Position numbers and translations under genes: made by a program. From NCBI GenBank assembly GCA_900554345.1, contig USHH01000146.1, positions 1-5,824 on the forward strand: a stretch of DNA of 5,824 nucleotides, given 5' to 3'. Under the pieces are notes generated by a model. It had not been told where the DNA came from, did no database searches, and saw nothing but the letters and a program-made list of their open reading frames with translations. The first letter of the stretch is position 1, and each line of letters begins with the position of its first letter. Below are positions 1-5,371 of this stretch, in pieces. The DNA is from an uncultured Bacteroidales bacterium (GTDB lineage Bacteria; Bacteroidota; Bacteroidia; Bacteroidales; Muribaculaceae).

Positions 1-451
1 CCTCCACATACCTGGCTACGGCGGCATTTATCTCCGCGGGGTCGCGCTTCTGAAGCGTGGCCGTGTTGTCGTGGCGCCAGCGGGTCCAGGCCTCGTTTAG
101 CTCGTTGCCCTCCACATTCCAGGAAAGGGGGTCGCGCGAATCGCCGGATATCTTTATCCTGTCGCCTTTCGAGGCATAGACAGCCAGGGGCTGAGAGCCG
201 GGCGAGGCGGAGACGAAGACCACGGTGGGATATCTGGTGATGCATTTCAGCACGCCTTTTCCGTCGGAAAGGGCTGCCACGGTCTCCACCACGAGGCCAC
301 CTTTGGAGTTGGAGGCGTGATAGGTCACCCGGAAGCTGGAGCCGGCGTCGGGGGGAAGAGAGAACTCCATAGAGAACTCATTGCGGGCACAGGCGCCGAT
401 AAACGCCATCAGGGCCACAAGAAAGACAATATTCAGTACGCGTCTCATCAT
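1..451 (-). CDS. Predicted lipoprotein, probable N-terminal part of a TlpA/thioredoxin-like oxidoreductase (partial)
   Basis: I translated 150 codons from ATG 451; the gene continues past the left edge. Residues 1-21 form a lipoprotein signal peptide: basic MMRR, a hydrophobic stretch, then the lipobox I18-G19-A20-C21, so C21 should be lipidated. Residues after C21 (ARNEF) show no obvious acidic surface-export signal, so a periplasm-facing membrane anchor is likelier; this is inference. Residues 25-125 look like a beta-rich domain, with a stretch reading GDRIKISGD (97-104), DPLSW (107-111) and EGNELNEAW (114-122). I associate that pattern with the DUF4369-like domain that precedes a thioredoxin fold in Bacteroidales TlpA/ResA-type proteins. 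The CxxC active site, if present, lies outside the window, so the oxidoreductase role is unproven. A second ATG at 448 is an equally possible start; the next Met (residue 15) would destroy the signal peptide. Confidence 0.72.
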   Translation of the reverse strand, partial: MMRRVLNIVFLVALMAFIGACARNEFSMEFSLPPDAGSSFRVTYHASNSKGGLVVETVAALSDGKGVLKCITRYPTVVFVSASPGSQPLAVYASKGDRIKISGDSRDPLSWNVEGNELNEAWTRWRHDNTATLQKRDPAEINAAVARYVE

Positions 452-455
452 GCCG

Positions 456-486
456 CAAATATACTCATAAAAAACGAGACAGCAAA
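456..486 (-). promoter_or_regulatory. Bacteroidota-type promoter of the lipoprotein gene
   Basis: Read on the minus strand, TTTG (483-486) is followed by exactly 19 bp and then TATATTTG (456-463). This fits the Bacteroides primary sigma factor consensus TTTG-N19-TAnnTTTG. Only 4 bp separate the last G of the -7 box from ATG 451, so transcription should begin at or within a base or two of the start codon. Confidence 0.75.
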
Positions 487-521
487 GGCATCGGCGCCAA
501 AACAGGGCAGACATTGAGCCA

Positions 522-561
522 CGCGCCGCGCCGGAGTCTGGAGGGAGACCGGCGCGGCGCG
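522..561 (-). terminator. Strong GC hairpin after the WYL gene, possible terminator
   Basis: A perfect 13-bp inverted repeat (522-534 with 549-561) encloses a 14-nt loop. It starts 25 bp beyond the WYL stop and lies before the lipoprotein promoter, where a terminator is expected. No U-rich tract follows directly on the minus strand (the next bases read TGGCTCAATG), nor on the plus strand. It is therefore not a canonical intrinsic terminator and may act as a 3' stabilising stem or pause site. Confidence 0.45.
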
Positions 562-586
562 CGAACTGGCGATAGAGGAGGTGGAA

Positions 587-1552
587 TCAAAGAGGCCCGT
601 TGAGGGCATGGGCGCTGATGCCCACGCTCTGCAGCTGAGCGGCCGGCTCCGCGTAGAAGCGGCCCATCTGATTGATCTTTTCCCTTATTGTCTCCCGCAA
701 AGAGCTGGGACAAAGCACTTCCATGTCGGTGCCGTTGGCGAGCACGGCCTGAATGAAATCGGGCGAAGGCACGAGACGATACTCGAAGATGGAGAAGTAG
801 CGGTCGGAGAGGATCTCCTTCTGCGAGACATGGAATGGAAGAGTGCGCACCTTGTCGCGCGTGGAGCCGAACACCTTGATCTGGATGGTCTCGACAGGGA
901 GCGTGGAGTCGATGTCCATCCCATAGAACTTGCGGAGGAACTCCGCCGAAGAGAAGTCAGCGGGATAGACAAACGACTTGTCGGTGATGGTGATCGAGAG
1001 CACCCTTGCAAGGTCGAAGGCGAGCATGCGGTCGGAGTCGAGCGCCTTGGCGATGATATACCAGGTGCTCTTCCAATACCTGACGCAATAGGGGCATACG
1101 GAGATGGTGGTGCTGTTTTCCGAGGTGAGGATTGAATAGGAAATCTGCACCACCTTGTTCTGTTTCATCGCCTCGATCACAGTGGTGAGGCCGAATTTCT
1201 CACCCGGGGTGATGTCGAGCACGATACGGTTTTCTACATTGTCGGCCTTCTCAATCACATTGGAGAGACTGAGAGTCTGCAGCATCCAGACCTTGAGGCG
1301 TGTGGAGTCGATGTTGTCGTCGTCGGCCACGTAATACTGGTTATGGTCGCTGCGGTCGCAGAGTATACGAATACCGAAAAGGTGCTCTATGGCCTCGCGG
1401 TGGTTGTGGAAAGTGCGCAAGGCCAATGGCGAATGGTCTACGTTGAGCGGCGAGTGCATCCAGAGGTTGTCGATCCGCTCGAATGTTATTTTTCTGGCAT
1501 GGCGTATAGTGTCTACAAGCCATACATACCTGCGGAAAAGATCGCGTTTCAT
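587..1552 (-). CDS. WYL-domain transcriptional regulator
   Basis: The product has 321 residues. The N-terminal 70 or so residues resemble a winged helix-turn-helix of the WYL regulator type (WLVDTI 11-16, KITFERI 21-27, LALRTFHNH 43-51, then FGIRI 59-63). The central WYL domain spans about 125-210, with the signature tripeptide present as WYI (W164-Y165-I166) and a downstream FDLARV (179-184). Residues 215-300 fit the C-terminal WCX extension. Family members bind DNA and sense a ligand, often a nucleotide or nucleic acid, through the WYL fold; the ligand and targets here are unknown. I chose ATG 1552 because MKRDLFRRYVWLVDTI is the usual family beginning and because the promoter at 1603-1634 lies inside the longer open frame starting at 1654. 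The gene appears monocistronic, with a hairpin at each side. Its targets cannot be told from the neighbours. Confidence 0.88.
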   Translation of the reverse strand: MKRDLFRRYVWLVDTIRHARKITFERIDNLWMHSPLNVDHSPLALRTFHNHREAIEHLFGIRILCDRSDHNQYYVADDDNIDSTRLKVWMLQTLSLSNVIEKADNVENRIVLDITPGEKFGLTTVIEAMKQNKVVQISYSILTSENSTTISVCPYCVRYWKSTWYIIAKALDSDRMLAFDLARVLSITITDKSFVYPADFSSAEFLRKFYGMDIDSTLPVETIQIKVFGSTRDKVRTLPFHVSQKEILSDRYFSIFEYRLVPSPDFIQAVLANGTDMEVLCPSSLRETIREKINQMGRFYAEPAAQLQSVGISAHALNGPL

Positions 1553-1602
1553 TAGTAATTCAAAAATGAGGGTGTGATCTTGGAATAACTGCTTTTGACA
1601 CG

Positions 1603-1634
1603 CAAAATTAACAAATTTTCCAGACTGATGCAAT
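1603..1634 (-). promoter_or_regulatory. Probable promoter of the WYL regulator gene
   Basis: On the minus strand the -7 box TAATTTTG (1603-1610) matches TAnnTTTG fully. ATTG (1631-1634), 20 bp upstream, is a three-of-four match to the -33 TTTG. Transcription would start near 1597-1599, giving a leader of about 46 nt before ATG 1552 and ruling out the ATG at 1654. The leader (1553-1600) is AT-rich and shows no obvious riboswitch or Shine-Dalgarno. Confidence 0.62.
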
Positions 1635-1670
1635 AGTAAGGCATAAAAAGACACAATAAAAGGGAAATAA

Positions 1671-1699
1671 GCTCCCGGCGCCGTCTGCGGCGCCGGGAG
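1671..1699 (-). terminator. Rho-independent-like terminator of the transporter-manC unit
   Basis: A perfect 11-bp GC stem (1672-1682 with 1689-1699) has a 6-nt loop (1683-1688). On the minus strand it is followed by CTTATTTCCCTTTTATT, which is T-rich though interrupted. It lies about 46 bp beyond the manC stop and just before the WYL promoter. A weaker 6-bp stem (1716-1721 with 1732-1737) sits nearer the stop codon. Confidence 0.65.
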
Positions 1700-1745
1700 G
1701 CTTGCCGATATGATGCGGGCCGCACTTCTCCGGCCCGGCTATGCG

Positions 1746-2834
1746 TCAGATATATCTGTCGCCGAAACGTGACTTGACGTCGTTGACCACCTGACGGATC
1801 TTCTGCTCCTCGTCGACGGGATAGATCAGCAGGGCGTTGCCGTTGTCGGCCACGATATATCCGTCAAGGCCGGAAGCCACGATGATCTTGTCGCCGGTGG
1901 CGGCGAAGAGGGAGTTGGTGCAGTTGTGGGCGAGCACGTTGCAGTTCTGGGTGACGTTGCCCTCCTGATTGCGCGGGGAAGCCTCGAGGAGCGCCTTCCA
2001 CGTGCCGAGGTCGCTCCATCCGAAGTCGACGGTCCTGACGTATACGTTGGAGGCTTTCTCCATGATGGCGTAGTCGATGGAGATATTGGGGGCGTTGGGA
2101 AACTCGCGGTCGATGAAGGCGCGCTCGAGGGGAGTGCCGTAGACTCCGGCGCCGGCCTGGAAGAGGGCGGAGATCTCGGGGGCATACTCCTCGAAGGCTT
2201 CGAGGATGGAGCGGGCCGACCATAGGAAGATGCCGGAATTCCAGAAAAACTCGCCGCTCTCGAGGAAGAAGCGGGCCATCTCGAGGTCAGGCTTCTCCGT
2301 GAACGACTTCACCTTCATTACCGAAGGCCATCCCTCCACCGGCTTCCCCTTCTGGATGTAGCCGTAACCTGTGTTGGGAAACGAGGGGCGTATGCCGAGG
2401 GTGAGCAGGCGATCGGCCTCCTCCACGAAAGAGAGGCCGGAGTCGATGGCCTGGCGGAACTCCTCCTCGCGGAGCACGAGATGGTCGGAAGGGAGAGTCA
2501 CGATCGAGGCCTCCGGGTCGAGGGCGAGGATATGGCGCGCGGCCCAGCATACGCAGGGGGCGGTGTTGCGCCGCGCAGGCTCCAGCAGGATGTTGGATTC
2601 CCTGACGTCTGGAAGCTGGCTGCGCACGATGTCGGCGTAGCAGCGGTTGGTGACGAGTATGATACGCTCCGGAGGCACCACGGGAGATATACGGTCGACC
2701 GTCATCTGGAGCAGGGAGCGCCCGGTGCCGAAGAAGTCAAGAAACTGTTTGGGCATGTCGTTGCGGCTGAAGGGCCAGAATCTGGAGCCTACGCCGCCAC
2801 ACATGATCACGCAATAGCGATGGGGGTTTTCCAT
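1746..2834 (-). CDS. manC: Mannose-1-phosphate guanylyltransferase (GDP-mannose pyrophosphorylase)
   Basis: This cytoplasmic enzyme makes GDP-mannose from GTP and mannose-1-phosphate (EC 2.7.7.13), the donor for mannose and, after conversion, fucose in surface glycans. The 362-residue product shows the sugar nucleotidyltransferase motifs in order: CGGVGSRFWPFSR (12-24) with PKQF (28-31) for the nucleotide, EPARRNTAP (85-93), LPSDH (114-118) with the metal-binding Asp117, GYGYI (156-160), FTEKP (178-182), FWNSGIFLW (197-205), SIDYAIMEK (252-260) and GWSDLGTW (272-279). It ends without the C-terminal phosphomannose isomerase cupin of the fused ManC/AlgA type, so it is the short single-function form. 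ATG 2834 is the only start that keeps the N-terminal nucleotide loop. It follows the cotransporter gene by 34 bp, and I see no good promoter in that gap, so co-transcription is likely. Confidence 0.95.
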   Translation of the reverse strand: MENPHRYCVIMCGGVGSRFWPFSRNDMPKQFLDFFGTGRSLLQMTVDRISPVVPPERIILVTNRCYADIVRSQLPDVRESNILLEPARRNTAPCVCWAARHILALDPEASIVTLPSDHLVLREEEFRQAIDSGLSFVEEADRLLTLGIRPSFPNTGYGYIQKGKPVEGWPSVMKVKSFTEKPDLEMARFFLESGEFFWNSGIFLWSARSILEAFEEYAPEISALFQAGAGVYGTPLERAFIDREFPNAPNISIDYAIMEKASNVYVRTVDFGWSDLGTWKALLEASPRNQEGNVTQNCNVLAHNCTNSLFAATGDKIIVASGLDGYIVADNGNALLIYPVDEEQKIRQVVNDVKSRFGDRYI

Positions 2835-2868
2835 AATTAAGTGTATTGATAAAAGGTGACTGAAGGAA

Positions 2869-4662
2869 TCATTCCTGGTTGACGGGCTTGAACTGATGCT
2901 TCACGCCCTCCACCACATTGAGCATGTAGTCGCCGAGCTTCTCGGCCTCGCTGATGAGGTCCATGAAGAAGATTCCCTCCTGGTATCCGTATTCGTTGTT
3001 GTTGATGTTGAAGATATTGCCGTCGCGCAAGGTGTTGCGGAGGTTGTTGATCTCCCGCTCCTTGTTGTAGGCCTTGATGATCTTGCTGTCTTCCGGGGTC
3101 TCCATCTCACGCAGCAGGTCGACCATATTGTCCATGGCCTCCTCGACCATGGCAAACATCTGGTCGATCTCCTTCATGACGCCGGAAGTGAACTCCACGT
3201 GGTTCATGTTCTTGCGGTGGAGCGTCTTGGCCACGTTGTAGCAGCTGTCGGCTATCGACTCTATCTCGGAGATGATGCGCAGCATGCCGGCTATGCGCAT
3301 CTTTCCCTCGGGACTCAGCCGGCCGATTGCCACCTTGTTGAGGAAGTTGCCGATCTCGATCTCCATGCGGTCGGAGATCTCCTCGTATTTCTCGAGACGG
3401 TTGTAGGTCTCGCCGTATCTGTCGTCTTTCTCGGGAGTGTGGATGAGGGTCTCGGCCATGTCGAGCATGCGGCGCACCCTCTCGCCATAGACCGCGATCT
3501 CCTTCTGGGCCTGCGTGATGCCGAGCTCCGAGGCCGTCATCATGCCGTGGCCGATATACTTGAGGGTGAACTCCTCCTCGTTGTCCTTATGACGGGCCGG
3601 GACAATCCAGCACACGACCTTGACATAAAGCCTGGTGAACCATATCATCACCAGGAGGTTGCAGGCGTTGAACACTGTCGGGAACATGGCGAGGCCGAAG
3701 GCCACGCAGGCCTGGGCGCGGGCCGTGAGGCCGCCCGTGGGGGTGAGCAGCGTGGTGTCGCGCATGCCGGCTTCCTGGGCGGCGCTGATGTCCATGGGAT
3801 TCTGTCCCTCACACCAGGCCGTGATGTCGGCCACGAACTCCGCGAACGGATGGAAGATGAAAAGCACTATGATGGAGCCGATCACGTTGAAGAGCACGTG
3901 GCCCATGGCCGTGCGCTTCGCGGCGAGGTTACCGCTCAGCGAGGCGAGGATCGGGGTGATGGTCGTGCCGATGTTGCCGCCAAGGATTATGGCGCAGCCG
4001 AAATAGAAGCTGATCCATCCCTGCGAGCACATGATGAGGGTGATGGCGAAGGTGGCCGCCGAGCTCTGCACCACCATCGTGAGCACGATGCCGAAAGCGA
4101 AGAAGATAAGCACCGACCAGATTCCCATCCTTGTGTATTCGGTGACGAAATGGAGCATCTCCGGGTTCTGCTCCAGATTCGGCACGTAGCTGCTGATGAG
4201 GTCGAGGCCCATGAATAGCAGGCAGAAGCCGATGATAAACTCGCCCAGACTCTTGTAGACGCTCTTCTTCATAAACATCATCATGGGGACGGCCACCGCC
4301 AGAAGCACGATGCTGTAGTCGGAGATGCTGACCTCGAATGAGAACGCCGAGATGATCCAGGTGGTGACGGTGGTGCCCACGTTGGCGCCGAAAATCACGG
4401 CCATCGACTGGGCGAGGCTCATGAGCCCGGCGTTGACGAAGCTCACCACCATGACGGTGGAGGCGCTGGAGCTCTGGATAAGGGCTGTGATCACTATGCC
4501 GGTCAAGACCCCCGCAACGCGGTTCTTGGTCATGATTCCGAGAATGTTGCGCAGTCGGTCGCCCGCCACTTTCTGCAGGCCCTCGCTCATGACTTTCATG
4601 CCGTAGAGGAAGAGGCACACCGCTCCCAGCAGACATAGAAAATCGATTACTGTATAATTCAT
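2869..4662 (-). CDS. Na/Pi cotransporter family protein with C-terminal PhoU-like domain
   Basis: This 597-residue inner-membrane protein belongs to the PNaS (NptA/SLC34-like) family, which couples phosphate entry to sodium. The first 360 residues or so are strongly hydrophobic and carry the two inverted Na_Pi_cotrans repeats. Their marks are QSSSAST (63-69) with GANVGTT (92-98), and QSSAAT (199-204) with GGNIGTT (228-234). A hydrophilic insertion of about 45 residues (275-318) lies between later membrane segments. From about 375 to 590 the protein is helical and charged, with two PhoU-like signatures, ESIAD (468-472) and EKLGD (574-578), suggesting an internal regulatory domain. Length and order are normal for the bacterial family with a PhoU tail. 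Transport of phosphate is family knowledge; the substrate is not shown by the sequence. It is first in a probable two-gene unit with manC. ATG 4662 directly precedes the first membrane helix. Confidence 0.92.
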   Translation of the reverse strand: MNYTVIDFLCLLGAVCLFLYGMKVMSEGLQKVAGDRLRNILGIMTKNRVAGVLTGIVITALIQSSSASTVMVVSFVNAGLMSLAQSMAVIFGANVGTTVTTWIISAFSFEVSISDYSIVLLAVAVPMMMFMKKSVYKSLGEFIIGFCLLFMGLDLISSYVPNLEQNPEMLHFVTEYTRMGIWSVLIFFAFGIVLTMVVQSSAATFAITLIMCSQGWISFYFGCAIILGGNIGTTITPILASLSGNLAAKRTAMGHVLFNVIGSIIVLFIFHPFAEFVADITAWCEGQNPMDISAAQEAGMRDTTLLTPTGGLTARAQACVAFGLAMFPTVFNACNLLVMIWFTRLYVKVVCWIVPARHKDNEEEFTLKYIGHGMMTASELGITQAQKEIAVYGERVRRMLDMAETLIHTPEKDDRYGETYNRLEKYEEISDRMEIEIGNFLNKVAIGRLSPEGKMRIAGMLRIISEIESIADSCYNVAKTLHRKNMNHVEFTSGVMKEIDQMFAMVEEAMDNMVDLLREMETPEDSKIIKAYNKEREINNLRNTLRDGNIFNINNNEYGYQEGIFFMDLISEAEKLGDYMLNVVEGVKHQFKPVNQE

Positions 4663-4696
4663 TTTGCCGCGGATGAGTTTGAAATGATATTGAAAG

Positions 4697-4704
4697 CAAA
4701 ATTA
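4697..4704 (-). promoter_or_regulatory. Probable -7 box of the Na/Pi cotransporter promoter
   Basis: On the minus strand TAATTTTG matches TAnnTTTG fully and would start transcription near 4691-4693, about 30 nt before ATG 4662. No TTTG is found 19-21 bp upstream (the bases there read ACGG), so the -33 element is weak or missing and an activator may be needed. The expected -33 position falls inside the spacer of the divergent folA promoter. Confidence 0.5.
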
Positions 4705-4713
4705 CTGAAAATA

Positions 4714-4745
4714 TTTGAGACTACCGTTTTTTTATAGTAATTTTG
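4714..4745 (+). promoter_or_regulatory. Bacteroidota-type promoter of folA and the glycosyltransferase
   Basis: TTTG (4714-4717), a 20-bp spacer, then TAATTTTG (4738-4745) closely match the Bacteroidales consensus. Transcription should start near 4749-4751, leaving a leader of about 16-18 nt before ATG 4767. This excludes the in-frame TTG at 4743, which overlaps the -7 box itself. Confidence 0.72.
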
Positions 4746-4766
4746 TTTCAGAAGAAAACACTGCCT

Positions 4767-5366
4767 ATGGCCACCATATCATTTCTATCAGACAATCCGG
4801 AGCTCGACCGCGACTATGACTCGCAGCGGCTCTACCCTTTCAGTGTCAACAATTCGGAGACCGGACGCCGGCGCCCGCTGCGCATTATAGCGGCAGTGGG
4901 ACGCAATCTCGAGCTCGGGCGCGGCGGCAACCTCATCTGGCCGCTGCGCGGCGACCTGCGCCACTTCAAGGAGCTCACCACAGGCCATCCCGTGATCATG
5001 GGGCGCGCCACCTGGGAATCGCTTCCCAGGCGTCCGCTCCCCGGAAGGCTCAACGTGGTGGTGACCCACGATGCCTCCTACGACGCTCCGGGAGCCGAGG
5101 TGGCCACGGGGCTCAGGGAGGCGCTCGACCTCTGCGGCGGCATGGAGACGCCCTTCATCATCGGCGGAGCCACGCTCTACGAGGCGGCACTCCCCTATGC
5201 CACGCGCCTCGACATCACGGAGGTGGACGCCGTCTGCGATGACGCCGACTGCCATTTCCCCGCCTTCACCCACGATGAATGGGCGCCAGCAGAGACCGGA
5301 GAATGGATGAGCGACGCTCCGGAGAAGCCGCGCTACCGCTTCGTGACCTATCTGCGCAAGGAGTGA
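4767..5366 (+). CDS. folA: Dihydrofolate reductase with N-terminal extension
   Basis: DHFR reduces dihydrofolate to tetrahydrofolate with NADPH in the cytoplasm, feeding thymidylate and purine synthesis. The catalytic core starts at residue 38 (LRIIAAVGRN) and shows W58 and the active-site acid D63 in the WPLRGD segment, FKELTTGHPVIMGRATWES (67-85) with the NADPH-binding GR, RPLPGRLNVV (89-98), and IIGGATLY (131-138). The core of about 162 residues is normal in length. Before it lies an unusual 37-residue stretch, rich in Asp, Ser and Arg, with no internal Met. ATG 4767 is chosen because the upstream TTG at 4743 lies in the promoter and no later ATG precedes the core. Arg61 stands where many DHFRs have Pro two residues before the acid. 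The next gene starts 5 bp after the stop, indicating an operon. Confidence 0.93.
   Translation: MATISFLSDNPELDRDYDSQRLYPFSVNNSETGRRRPLRIIAAVGRNLELGRGGNLIWPLRGDLRHFKELTTGHPVIMGRATWESLPRRPLPGRLNVVVTHDASYDAPGAEVATGLREALDLCGGMETPFIIGGATLYEAALPYATRLDITEVDAVCDDADCHFPAFTHDEWAPAETGEWMSDAPEKPRYRFVTYLRKE
5358..5363 (+). promoter_or_regulatory. Shine-Dalgarno-like site before the glycosyltransferase
   Basis: AAGGAG lies 8 nt before ATG 5372, an ideal spacing. It overlaps the last two sense codons of folA (Lys-Glu), so it may be coincidental. Bacteroidota rarely use such sites, which makes a perfect one at a tight gene junction notable. Confidence 0.4.
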
Positions 5367-5371
5367 GCGGC

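Larger units (their letters stand above)
4691..4750. repeat. Inverted repeat joining the two divergent promoters
   Basis: CAAAATTACT (4697-4706) and AGTAATTTTG (4736-4745) are perfect 10-bp inverted copies. The match extends outward through TGAAA (4691-4695) and TTTCA (4746-4750) if one extra G at 4696 is allowed. Each arm holds the -7 box and initial transcribed bases of one promoter, and the arms are 29 bp apart. It could be a two-sided operator or simply two similar promoters facing apart. Confidence 0.7.

Noticed and set aside
581..1135. A 184-codon plus-strand open frame across the WYL gene
   Set aside because: It lies antisense to a well-supported WYL-domain protein, has no recognisable motif, and no consensus promoter precedes it.
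2864..2876. Small palindrome (AGGAAT-C-ATTCCT) around the cotransporter stop codon
   Set aside because: Six base pairs with a single central base is expected by chance in this length, and it is too small to be a terminator.
2896..4218. A 440-codon open frame on the plus strand, antisense to the cotransporter gene
   Set aside because: Its product is a low-sense run rich in His, Val, Asp and Glu with no recognisable domain, and it mirrors codon bias of the real GC-rich gene, which has clear family motifs.
3929..4699. A 256-codon minus-strand open frame in another frame of the cotransporter gene
   Set aside because: It overlaps the membrane repeats of the real gene and its product is a typical frame-shadow rich in Arg, His and Gly.
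4743..4766. TTG at 4743 as the start of dihydrofolate reductase
   Set aside because: The TTG lies within the -7 box TAATTTTG, before the expected transcription start; ATG 4767 is in frame and fits.
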